Assembly (NCBI GenBank): GCA_035048485.1
Contig: CM068580.1
Span: 42,211,585-42,275,584 of the forward strand
Direction of reading: 5' to 3'
Origin: Pteria penguin
Lineage: Eukaryota > Mollusca > Bivalvia > Pterioida > Pteriidae
Length of the DNA: 64,000 nucleotides
Part shown: positions 52,901 through 63,130 of the stretch, in pieces
Numbering within the stretch: position 1 is the stretch's first letter
Layout: every line of letters begins with the position of its first letter
The notes under the pieces: generated by a model
Database searches by the model: none
The model's input: only the letters and a program-made list of their open reading frames with translations
What the model was told of the DNA's origin: nothing
Program-made: the position numbers and the translations under genes

Positions 52901-55900
52901 CATACCGTTATACATCGTCTACGTCGGTCATATAACATTACACCACATACCGTTATACACCGTCTACGTCGGTCATATAACATTACACCACATACCGTTA
53001 TACATCGTCTACGTCGGTCATATAACATTACACCACATACCGTTATACACCGTCTACGTCGGTCATATAACATTACACCACATACCGTTATACACCGTCT
53101 ACGTCGGTCATATAACATTACACAACATACCGTTATACACCGTCTTCGACGGTCATATAACATTACACCACATACCGTTATACACTGTCTACGTCGGTCA
53201 TATAACATTACACAACATACCGTTATACACCGTCTACGTCGGTCATATAACATTACACCACATACCGTTATACACCGCCTACGTCGGTCATATAACATTA
53301 CACCACATACCGTGATACACCGTCTACGTCGGTCATATAACATTACACCACATACCGTTATACATCGTCTACGTCGGTCATATAACATTACACCACATAC
53401 CGTTATACACCGTCTACGTCGGTCATATAACATTACACAACATACCGTTATACACCGTCTACGTCGGTCATATAACATTACACCACATACCGTTATACAC
53501 CGTCTACGTCGGTCATATAACATTACACCACATACCGTTATACACCGTCTTCGACGGTCATATAACATTACACCACATACCGTTATACATCGTCTTCGAC
53601 GGTCATATAACATTACACCACATACCGTTATACACCGTCTACGTCGGTCATATAACATTACACCACATACCGTTATACATCGTCTACGTCGGTCATATAA
53701 CATTACACCACATACCGTTATACACCGTCTACGTCGGTCATATAACAGTACACCACATACCGTTATACACCGTCTACGTCGGTCATATAACAGTACACCA
53801 CATACCGTTATACACCGTCTACGTCGGTCATATAACATTACACCACATACCGTTATACACCGTCTACGTCGGTCATATAACATTACACCACATACCGTTA
53901 TACATCGCCTACGTCGGTCATATAACATTACACCACATACCGTTATACACCGTCTACGTCGGTCATATAACATTACACCACATACCGTTATACACCGTCT
54001 ACGTCGGTCATATAACATTACACCACATACCGTTATACACCGTCTACGTCGGTCATATAACATTACACCACATACCGTTATACATCGTCTACGTCGGTCA
54101 TATAACATTACACCACATACCGTTATACACCGTCTACGTCGGTCATATAACATTACACCACATACCGTTATACACCGTCTACGTCGGTCATATAACATCA
54201 CACCACATACCGTTATACACCGTCTACGTCGGTCATATAACATTACACCACATACCGTTATACATCGTCTACGTCGGTCATATAACATTACACCACATAC
54301 CGTAATACACCGTCTACGTCGGTCATATAACATTACACCACATACCGTTATACATCGTCTACGTCGGTCATATAACATTACACCACATACCGTTATACAC
54401 CGTCTACGTCGGTCATATAACATTACACCACATACCGTTATACATCGTCTACGTCGGTCATATAACATTACACCACATACCGTTATACACCGTCTACGTC
54501 GGTCACATAACATTACACCACATACCGTTATACACCGCCTACGTCGGTCATATAACATTACACCACATACCGTTATACACCGTCTACGTCGGTCACATAA
54601 CATTACACCACATACCGTTATACATCGTCTACGTCGGTCATATTACATTACACCACATACCGTTATACATCGTCTACGTCGGTCATATAACATTACACCA
54701 CATACCGTTATACACCGTCTACGTCGGTCATATAACATTACACCACATACCGTTATACACCGTCTACGTCGGTCATATAACATTATACCATATACCGTTA
54801 TACATCGCCTACGTCGGTCATATAACATTACACCACATACCGTTATACACCGTCTACGTCGGTCATATAACATTACACCACATACCGTTATACACCGCCT
54901 ACGTCGGTCATATAACATTACACCACATACCGTTATACACCGTCTACGTCAGTCATATAACATTACACCACATACCGTTTGTCTATTTTAATGAAGACCA
55001 AAACTGATTTTCAGAAAACGAATAAGCGTAGACGACAGATATCACTTGATAAGCGGAATTCTCTTGTCCGTACCTGTGCGCTGTAGCTTTTATTATCAAA
55101 TAGGGGAAACGACATCATGTCGTTTAAGAATACTTTTTGCCAAACATATTAAAACGCGACTTGTACTCCGTTCCTCTACGACTACGATACTCTCCGTACA
55201 CAGAGAGTATCGTAGTGTACGGAGAGTATCGTAGAGGAACGGAGTTTAAGTCGCGTTTTAATAAGATTGACTGTTTCCTTGTATGCATCAACTGATAGTG
55301 TGTGCGGTAGGAATTTCGCACGAATCTTGTCTAAACATAAAGTTGAACTCAAGTAGAGAGTATTTTTAATTAATGTTTTAAAGAGTAATAGAAACGGTCC
55401 ACGTGTTGGAATCCATCGTGATTTTGTGTGGGGTTTTTTCTCTTGGTTTGTTTGTTGTTGTTGTTGTTTTTTAATTTCTGACACACAATGAAAAGCACAA
55501 CTGAACGCGTACATTATAGATACTACAATTAGATCAGGAGTTATCATTGTACTGAGAGAAGTTGATGGAATCGAGTTTAGTAGGCTGTGATCCTAACAAC
55601 TGCATGTGATTTAACATACGTCAGGAATGACATATTGAGGACATAAATAACCTATGAATGAACCCTTCAGACAAGATCGTATACCGATGGGAATAAGCAT
55701 CTTCTGTAAGACAGCCACATCAGCCATACAAACCCGCACGATGTGGAAAAACCAGCATCGAATCCGGCATTTCTTTCCCTTTTGGATTGTATTACTAGTA
55801 TTTGATTTCATTGAGCGTACACCAATGTGTAACATAATTTGTATGGAGACAATAATATGAAGACACTGCTACTTACTAAATGCATACTGGAAGTGGCTCT

Positions 55901-57127
55901 CTACCAAAAATGTCACATATCTGTCCAGAAGACTCAAATCTATTTCCCTGAAATAACAAAACACATTACATGAAATCTGTGCATCGTAAATTTTCCCGCA
56001 TATGCAGATATCGTCAGAAGTTCTTACAAGCTCCTTTTTGAATTTTGAAACAAAAACGAAAAATATTATCAAAATTGTCGAATTTTACAATCTACAATAC
56101 AATTTATGTAGTAGATTGTTGGTTGCACTGGAAAAAAACTGTCAACCATCACAGATGGATTCTTAGTATCAATGTAAAATCACAGATTCATAATTAATTA
56201 TGTACAATATTGGGCATTCGTGGACCCACTAACCAGAGTCCGAACGAAGTAAGCGTCTCTCGCTTGAGAATTACACCCGCCTTGGGCGTTCAAACATACA
56301 GACACAAAAACATTCAAAGCTGTATGTATGATATCATTGTGGAATAATACCGTATAGAAAAGTGCCAAGAACCAAATCAATAAAGTGCCAAGAACCAAAT
56401 CAATTATTTTAATCTAGTGGCTATAACATTATCATTATTAGTATTCCAAGAAATAGCGAATGCATATAACAACAGATGAAAAAAAGTTATGTACACACTC
56501 TGTGGCATTATATTACTACTTAAATAAAATTTTAACATAGACAATTTGATGCAATATTTTGTCTAAATTTGTTGAAATTTTGGTTTAAGTATGAATTTTT
56601 TTTTATGAAATGTTAGTATAAAATAAATAAATTTAATAAGCTAACCTTTTTGTTTTTATGGACTAATATCAGTTTATCTTTTTTATTAGTAACACAATAA
56701 TGATACCTACCCATTGTCTTTAAAAGGTGTGAATGGAGCGGCTGTTGTCCCGGTTATACGGTAGTTCTCAAATGTCTACAAATACACTTACTCTATCATA
56801 AATTGTTCACGGAATAAATGTACAAGTACATATGGACGGAATGTAATTTAATTAGTAGAGCTATGATGTGCGTAAGCTGACAGAGACGCCAAACCAGCAT
56901 TAGCGTCAAGGATTAGTGTAGTTGTCACGGTTATAGTTATACTAATTGGCTCCTACAGTAGATGAAAATGTAATGGTTTGCGCAGGTTTGGCACTATCAA
57001 CAACAAACAAAAACACGACAAAGGTACTGAAACGAACGAAAAAGTGGGTAACATGCAATGTTAAAACATATAATCGTATAATAAACAAAAATATGATGTA
57101 TATTCGTACCTTGCCAGGCTTGCTCAT
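46913..57127 (-). CDS. NPL-like: N-acetylneuraminate lyase-like, tandem copy 2, altered GTTGE loop
   Basis: Eleven exons read on the minus strand: 57127-57110 (ATG, six codons), 56775-56711, 55947-55877, 51468-51381, 50629-50575, 49917-49842, 49583-49491, 49335-49193, 48201-48076, 47321-47282, 47058-46913 (TAA). All junctions are GT/AG and the 921 nt stay in frame, giving 306 residues; human NPL is about 320. Marks of the sialic-acid lyase/DHDPS aldolase family: TAAPFTPF (strand 1), LHVGTNCLRDSQELARHAQE, LPFYYYCINF with the catalytic Tyr at 146, LCGLKHSS with the Schiff-base Lys at 176, MGTDN, and CGPVRLPL near the C-terminus. The carboxylate-binding loop, normally GTTGE, reads GTLAE at 54-58; copy 1 has GTSGE. 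The substrate may therefore differ, or activity may be lost. Introns hold SINEs and the 45-bp array. Confidence 0.92.
47505..47596 (-). repeat. TGACGTCA-bearing dispersed repeat, inverse copy of 9937-10020
   Basis: On the minus strand it reads TTGTGACGTCACAGTTAAATTCATGTTTGACAGG in the same order as 9944-9976, then TTATGACATCATACTGAAAAAGT. It lies in an intron of lyase copy 2. Confidence 0.75.
48300..48770 (+). repeat. Dispersed repeat with GGTCAAGGTCA motifs
   Basis: Contains AGGGTCAAGGTCACATGA, a repeated AATGAAGGCCCTAC.TCTTAC pair near 48525 and 48652, and an ACAGACGGACAGACGGACCG tail. This style of repeat recurs at 51700-52400 and 61960-62690. It lies in an intron of lyase copy 2. Confidence 0.55.
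50225..50402 (+). mobile_element. tRNA-derived SINE, best copy
   Basis: It has an A-box-like GTGGTGGTTAAGCGCCTGGC, a B-box GGGTTCGATTCCC inside a perfect CCGGG/CCCGG T-arm, then the body AAGAAGTTTGTTACCTCCTG and the tail GTTGAAAGCGACGTAAAAC ending in ATCAACCAACTAAC. The order (tRNA head, conserved body, short tail) is SINE-like. Molluscan V-domain SINEs such as RUDI are a candidate relative, not confirmed. Confidence 0.85.
51118..51290 (+). mobile_element. tRNA-derived SINE, same family as 50225
   Basis: GGTATGGTGGTGAAGCGCTTAGC, GGGTTCGACTCCC, AAGAAGCCGTTTACCTCCTGC and ATTGAAAGCCACGAAAAACT match the 50225 copy in order. It lies in the next intron of the same gene. Confidence 0.85.
51700..52400 (-). 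repeat. Degenerate tandem repeat of 130-170 bp units
   Basis: At least five diverged units each contain a version of GTTTATCAACAATGTTTGGC..GTGTGACCTTTGACC..CTTGGAAAACAATAGG..ATCGTCCT. On the minus strand these hold AAGGTCA half-sites. The region abuts the 45-bp array. Confidence 0.6.
52446..54978 (+). repeat. 45-bp minisatellite array, about 56 units, inside lyase copy 2 intron 3
   Basis: The unit is CGTCTACGTCGGTCATATAA plus CATTACACCACATACCGTTA plus TACAC/TACAT. In the left part TACAC and TACAT alternate, giving a 90-bp dimer. A TCTTCGACGG variant appears at about 53144, 53550 and 53593. The unit is a multiple of three and free of indels, so frames stay open on both strands (712 residues minus, 559 plus). 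These are array artefacts: the array is flanked by real lyase exons at 51381-51468 and 55877-55947. Confidence 0.96.
55147..55263. repeat. 117-bp near-perfect palindrome
   Basis: TATTAAAACGCGACTT at 55147 is mirrored by AAGTCGCGTTTTAATA ending at 55263. The arms continue inward through CTCCGTTCCTCTACGA and GATACTCTCCGTAC with a small bulge (ACTACG) and a short central part. It is in intron 3 of lyase copy 2, about 170 bp from the 45-bp array. Confidence 0.9.
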
Positions 57128-57544
57128 GATTTACCAGTAGCTCGCTGAAGCCCTATTAATGTATAAACATGTACTGATAGATATGTACCATCAGCATTCT
57201 CGAGATAAGCTTATAATCAGGTCAAAGGTGTATATGCAAGGTATACATAAGGGGGTATGTGATATATTCCCAATTTGTAGTTTTATTTGTTTTTATTGTC
57301 TCACGAAGATTATTTCACTGTGACCGTCGGATTAGAGGTCCGGCATAACACCTCTGGACCATCCCCTGGACCACTTCTAGACCACACTGCAGGCTGATAA
57401 ACGCTTCATAAGGATTATCCTTTTTTTAATCTATAGATTTTCTTATCGGTAGATTTCAGTAATTATTTCATAAATCAGTATCAATTCATTGAAGGGTGAT
57501 ACTAAATCGTTCATCAAACTTTACTGCGTTCCGCGATAACAATG

Positions 57545-57720
57545 ACATACTTGGTGTAGCGATGAAGCGCCTTTGCATGTGGTACAGACGATCATGGTTC
57601 GATTCCGATTAAGCGCCACTTCGTTTAAGGGGTTGGTTACATCCTGCTTCCATATCGCTGTGTGACTGAAATATTGTTAAAGTTGGTGGCGTAAATGCTT
57701 AATTGACGAAAAACCTTAAT
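57545..57720 (+). mobile_element. tRNA-derived SINE, diverged copy
   Basis: CTTGGTGTAGCGATGAAGCGCC, GGTTCGATTCC, TTAAGGGGTTGGTTACATCCTGC and ATTGTTAAAGTTGGTGGCGTAAATG follow the order of the 50225 copy. Confidence 0.75.
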
Positions 57721-59179
57721 TAATCAACGTACTCAGTCCATGATAGCATAGGCCCTCCTTAAATTAAATATCATATAAGTAAAACCTTAAAATATTAGAT
57801 ATGTAGTACATGTACAAGATTATTTATATTTGAAAAAAAATATTGGTATAAGCAAAGAATTTATTATCCATACCAAATGATACATGTGTTACTGAATTGG
57901 TGATTTTCATATACTTTTCGCGATCCGGATACTTCGTAGTTTGAAATATTTAGCTGGGTTATATAACTACTACCGCTATACATTTGTATTAGTTATATAC
58001 ATTTTACCAGTTTAGTGTAATTCTTTATATTGACAGGTCAACAGCATGCATACACGGATGCAGAACGTTTGTTGAAACAAAATCCCTCACATACAAGTTT
58101 TACAATAAGGTCCCATATGTCATGGGGACGTAGATGTATCTGTTTCACAATAAAAAGTACGAAAACAAAAGGATCATTCTTGTCGAATCTCAGGGGGCGT
58201 CCAGACCCCTGCTCTTACTCCCTAGGTCTGCACATGACATGGAACATACACATACCACACCATTTCCAGAATGAAAAATATCAAACTTGTCAATCTATAT
58301 GACAACTTTCAAAACCGACATTCGTAAAGATAGTGCTTTTTATTTTGATCAATGAGACATATTATTCCAAATTCCGTATTGCGTTTTACTTTAAACTAAT
58401 CATTCTGATTTATAAAAAGGACCTCAGTCAATGAAAATGGTATATTCCTCCTGTAATGTTTTCTCTTTAACTTTATAAAATACTAATTGTGTAAAGTCAA
58501 TTGTGTAAAGTCAATTTTTGACAAAATTCGTGCGGTCCCGATACTGTTTTCCTTCTCTCTAGACATGTGCAAAGTCATGCCTTTTACGAAAACTAGAATG
58601 TGTGTCCAAGTACTTTTCAATTTCCTTCCCCGTTTTGGCCGTGACTTAATTCAGAACAAAAACGTCAAAAATCGTCAATATATAGTACAGTATCCAAAAT
58701 ACAATATTATAATCGTGAACTCCAGTCGAAGGTAAACATGTTCTCATTTAAAACATCGTTTGGTTTCACTACTTGAAGTGTGCGTTCTGATATCGATATT
58801 TTGTGTCTCTGGCACTTTCTACCCCGTGTTGCACAGTGTTTATGCATTTTGGCGATTTCACTATGATTTTAGTATTAATGGCGGATGTAACTAGCCAAAC
58901 AAGAGACGCTTTGTCTTGCCAGACACCCGTGTCATGTCTAAAATGAGTTGAAAAGATTTTTCCGAATGCAAAGTCGTTAAGGGATATCATGCAGTTCTTA
59001 AATTAACTGTTTTTAAGAAAGACAAGGAAGACCGAAAAAAAAACCTCACTCTTTTATTCTATATTTTGATTGTTTCATATTCATGAATCAAAACAAACAG
59101 ACGACGAGTCGTGAATGGAAACCGAAAGTAGAACGCACAATAGTCGAATGTATTTCGTAACATGCAACTTTGCTATCGT

Positions 59180-59278
59180 TTGTAAACACAGTCTCTCGTA
59201 CAGAGGGCACTATTTCACACTTAGTTTTTGAAAAACGAAAAGTAACGTAGCCACTCTGTACGAGAGATTGACGTTTAT
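59180..59278. repeat. Inverted repeat with 14-bp perfect core arms
   Basis: TCTCTCGTACAGAG at 59192-59205 is the exact reverse complement of CTCTGTACGAGAGA at 59254-59267. Flanking GTAAACACAG / TTGACGTTTAT extend the arms imperfectly. The loop is about 48 bases. Confidence 0.75.
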
Positions 59279-59397
59279 GGTCGTATTTACGAATATAAGT
59301 GAAACGCATGTTCCGTAACCTATTCTGTAAATATTTGATCTACAATTACAATAAGTTATACGTTTACGTAACAAACATTTGTGGTTACGTCTATAAT

Positions 59398-59547
59398 CAG
59401 TGGCGGATTAAGAGGGGGGTCTCCGCCCCCCCCCCCCCATTCGGCCACATATTTACTAGTAAAAATCCAGATTTTGCACCAAAAATGGCTGAGTTAGTGA
59501 GTAGTTCGGCTATTACACATGCGCCCCCTATCCTGGATCCGCCACTG
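59398..59547 (+). mobile_element. MITE-like element with terminal inverted repeats CAGTGGCGGAT
   Basis: It starts CAGTGGCGGAT and ends ATCCGCCACTG, a perfect 11-bp terminal inverted repeat around a 150-bp element without coding capacity. A C/G-run near the left end is probably a slippage site. A partner copy lies in inverse orientation at 5622-5754. Confidence 0.88.
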
Positions 59548-59859
59548 ACAATTATTAGTAAAATGAGCCACTGATCTTACCTCTGATTTCCAGTGTCCAG
59601 GAATGTCCACAGTGGTACTTCGTTGTGAGTGCCACAGTCCAATAATATCAGTAAAAAAACTGTATTTTTATAAATCCGTAAATCCAAATGTAACGTTATA
59701 GGTTCCCTCTATTTTTCTTTGTATTATAAATCTTCTGAATGTTTGAAGGCATACTTCCATGTACAGCACCTAGATGTTGACAAGTTGAATATGCGGTATA
59801 ATATTCAGCTGATATTATAGATATAATATGATATTTTTATAAATCGTTTTACATTTGCA

Positions 59860-59949
59860 ATGAGTGCGACAGATCTTAAAAATCAAGGAAATCGCTTTTT
59901 TGCATCTAGAAATTATGAAGGAGCCGTGAACTGTTACTCGAAAGCTATA
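59860..59949 (+). CDS. STUB1-like: First coding exon of a STUB1/CHIP-like TPR co-chaperone (partial)
   Basis: Thirty codons from ATG at 59860 to a GTAAGT donor after 59949, phase 0. The peptide holds one TPR helix pair: LKNQGNRFFASRNYEGAV then NCYSKAI. This closely follows the first TPR of CHIP/STUB1, LKEQGN-F--R-Y-AI-CYSKAI in the family, at the right distance from the N-terminus. CHIP binds the EEVD tails of Hsp70 and Hsp90 by its TPRs and ubiquitinates clients by its U-box; only the start is visible here. The next exon was not found up to 64000. Other TPR proteins with similar first repeats (UNC45, SGT, TTC families) are alternatives. Confidence 0.7.
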
Positions 59950-60599
59950 GTAAGTGACAATTTTATGAATTTACGTGTTTCCTACTGACGTGACTCACGG
60001 TGACTGATACAAGAAAATCAAAATAAAAACAACTGACCGAGTAAAACAATCATGAATGTTCCTTACGATTACTCTCATGGTCACAGTATCTTTTTTAGTT
60101 CAGTTCACCTGAGCCAGAGGCTCAAGTGAGCCAGTATTCCCCCGGTATTGTTCTTTTTCTTCGTCTATCCGTCTCTCTTTCAAAATCTTCTTCAGAGCTG
60201 CCAAAAACTGGTGTTTTATGTCTGTTTTCGAGATGACATGACCGATGCAAGTTTCAGCTACAAGTTTTATTTAATGGTGCTCTACACTGCCCTCTCAGGG
60301 GTTAACACACCCAGTTTCAAATGTTTGAGCAAGTGTTGTGAGTTTTTCAATGATACTGTAAATATTTTATAATGTTATTGAATACATGTATTGCATTATT
60401 GGAAATGATTTACAAGATTGTGATTTCTAACATGATACTCATGCCAGGAGAATTTGTGAAACTGAAACAGACCTTTTCACATTAACTGTAAGACTGACAT
60501 TTTGAGTGGCAATAATAACATTTCTTGTTAAATGTGTGTCATAATGTGTATTGCATCAGTTTGTAGGCACTGTGATGCCTTTGCCACTCATAACGTCAG

Positions 60600-61210
60600 T
60601 TATCATGAAAAAGTCTCACAAAACCCAAATAATGCTGGAATTAAAATCAAATAATTTAGGGAAAATATAATGGATGGATTCAGGATGGGTGACATAGACC
60701 CCATAGGGTATCTTCCTTTGACAAGCTTTTTCTTCAGATCGACTGCATAGATCATAAAAATGAATACATCAGAGTGATCTAAAAGGTTGTCTTAAGAAGA
60801 GTTTTTGTTTTTTATTCCATTCCAAAACCAAATTCTTTATATTTTTTTTTTGTCTCTTTGGACTTTGTCATTTTTGCCTCTTTTCAGGTAATTTCTTGGA
60901 TTTTATCCTTGTAGGTTGTTTATAATGTCTAAATTTTGTATATTTTAATAGATTTTATTGTAATAAATGTAATTGGAAAGAACAATAATTTCTAGAATTT
61001 TTAGCATTCTTTTTAGATTATAGACAGAGATGGGTGGGTGGGAGTGTGGATATGCTATCACAATGTACATGTAGCATGTAATAATGAATTTAAATGGACT
61101 TCTTCTTCAAACTAAAAAAAAAGACATTGATGAAACTTAGTAAGTGGAAAAATCTCAAGGTTCCCTACAAATGTTGCTGTTTTCAATCAGACCCATGAAG
61201 GGTACATGCA
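60600..61210 (+). repeat. Dispersed repeat, copy A of the 62770-63130 family
   Basis: The 3' part (TAATAATGAATTTAAATGG ... GATGAAACTTAGTAAG ... AAATGTTGCTGTTTTCAATCAGACCCAT) matches 62795-62915. The 5' part (CCTTTGACAAGCTTTTTCTTC ... ACATCAGAGTGATCTA) matches 62950-63022. Confidence 0.65.
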
Positions 61211-61214
61211 CCTG

Positions 61215-61855
61215 TACACTTGGGTTTTAAACTTTGGTCTGGTCCCTGGGATAGGAGAAATGGGTGGGGTTAAAAAAGCCTTGTCTACACTTCTTCTCCT
61301 TAACCAAGATAGATGCAGATGAATAGGTGATGGTATAGAGTGTTCCCATACAGCCCTGTTTTCATCATATTAACTAGAGTTATCTCCCTCATTGGAGTAC
61401 AACTCTCGGACTTTATCCATCAATGCTCATATACAACTGCTTGATTTAACTTAATTTTATGAAATAATTGCATTGTATATCTAAATGTTTTACAGAAAAT
61501 TTTCAACTGATTGATTATATTTACTGATTAATTAAGACTGAAGCCACGAAATCTACCCTGATACATAGTTATTTTCTCAGAAATTTAATGAAGTTTACAT
61601 GGTAGAGATGGAAAAAGTCAGACAGATGTACTCCAATATGGCCGCTAATGCTAGTAGTGTGACATCACATGGGCAAACTCTATATAAGAGGACATGACTT
61701 GAAGTTGTGCACTTGGGTTTTAAACTTTGGTCTGGCCTTGCGGTACATGTGGGTAAAATAGGTGGGGTCAGAAAAACTTTTCTGTACTTCTGACTTGAAG
61801 TTGTGTACCTGCCTCTACCTGGGTTTTAAACTTTGTTCTGGCCCCTGAGAGAGTA
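61215..61855 (+). repeat. Three spaced copies of a GGGTTTTAAACTTTG motif block
   Basis: CTTGGGTTTTAAACTTTGGTCTGG at about 61218 and 61710, and CTGGGTTTTAAACTTTGTTCTGG at about 61820. The first two are followed by similar GGTGGGGT.A.AAAA sequence. Confidence 0.65.
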
Positions 61856-61959
61856 AATCATGTCAACATGTGGGGGGGGGGGGGGATCATGCACCCAATT
61901 AGTGGTGCCTTATTTTTATACGCCCGCCGTAGATGGAAATATCATGGTATGTCGTTGTG

Positions 61960-62690
61960 GGTCTGTAAGTTGGTGAGTCTGTCCACACTTTGTTGATACG
62001 ATACAGACCATACCATTTAGGCTAGGATTTTCAAACTTAGTACACTTATTCCTTATGGCATGAGAAGGAACCCTTTTGATAATCAATATCAAGGTCAAAG
62101 GTCAAGGTCATTTTGGGAGCAAAAATAGCAAATTTTTGAGAATGCAACTTATAAACAAGATACATGTACATGTATAGACCAAACAATTTATGCTAGAACA
62201 TTTAAACTTTGCACACTTTCTTTTTATGACTAGAGGATGAATCCTATTGATTTTCAAGGTCATATCTGCAATGTCGAGGTCACAGTGTTAATGTCAGTTA
62301 GATTCTTGTCCAGGTCATAACTTTTTACGCTGTGCATGGATTTGAATAAAATTTCACAGAATTGTTGCCCAGGACTCAAGGATGTGTCATGACCTTGACT
62401 CAAAGGTCACATCTGCAAGGTCAAGGTTACATTGCATATGATGGGTAAGTCTTTGTCCGGGCTGTAACTCTTTACAGTTTACTTCTAAGATGAATTTAAA
62501 TAATATTTCATAGAATTTTTTCCCAGGATCCAAGGGTGTGTCTTGATCTTGAACCAAGATTATATTTGTCAAGGTCACACTGCAGATGATGGGTAAATCT
62601 TTGTCAGGTCCATAACTTTTACCCATTGCATGGATTTGAATAATATTTCACAGAATTGTTGACAAAGGTGTTTCCATACTTTCAAATTTT
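61960..62690 (+). repeat. Degenerate tandem repeat of about 150 bp with GGTCAAGGTCA motifs
   Basis: Diverged units each contain CACAGAATTGTTGCCCAGGA, AAGG.TGTGTC.TGA.CTTGA, CAAGGTCA and GATGGGTAA.TCTTTGTC; clear starts are near 62358, 62512 and 62653. The 62085-62115 part has AAGGTCAAAGGTCAAGGTCA. Confidence 0.7.
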
Positions 62691-62769
62691 ATCCCTTCAA
62701 AGTTCAAACTAACTTTTACTAAGCAACTGGCATATTATGACATGCTAGGCATTGCTCTTGTTGTAAGAT

Positions 62770-63130
62770 AAAAAAAGAGGGATATGCTATTGGTATGTAA
62801 TAATGAGCTTTAATGGATTTTTTCTTCGAACAGATAGAAAGATATCGATGAAATTTAATAAGTATGTAGTTCTTAAGTTTCCCTAGAAATGTTGCTGATT
62901 TTGACCAGATCCATCAGGGAGTGGGTTTGGCAACATTGGCATCAGAGGGTACCTTTGACAGGCTTTCCTTCAGAGGGGCTGCATAGGATAATAAAACTGA
63001 AAACATCAGAGTGATCTAGATTGGTATCTTAAAAAATTTTACGGCTTTTGATTCAGTTATGATATCCAGTTGTGACACTTTCTTTACAATTTTCTGAACT
63101 ACGTTGCTTTTGCACATTTTCAAGTGTTTT
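62770..63130 (+). repeat. Dispersed repeat, copy B of the 60600-61210 family
   Basis: Contains the two blocks described for copy A in contiguous form, ending with AACATCAGAGTGATCTAGATTGG. A third, partial copy is at 25430-25545. Confidence 0.65.

Larger units (their letters stand above)
57128..59859. other. Divergent intergenic region between lyase copy 2 and the STUB1-like gene
   Basis: Contains a SINE, an inverted repeat and a MITE, listed separately. On the minus strand CAGAG|GTAAGATC at about 59578 is a good splice donor and could end a 5' UTR exon of lyase copy 2, which would put its promoter within about 250 bp of the STUB1-like start. Confidence 0.4.

Noticed and set aside
52394..54991. 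Long frames on both strands with a 15-residue repeat (TPHTVIHRLRRSYNI and CITVCGVMLYDRRRR)
   Set aside because: They are produced by a 45-bp unit without stops in these frames; the array lies between two confirmed lyase exons.
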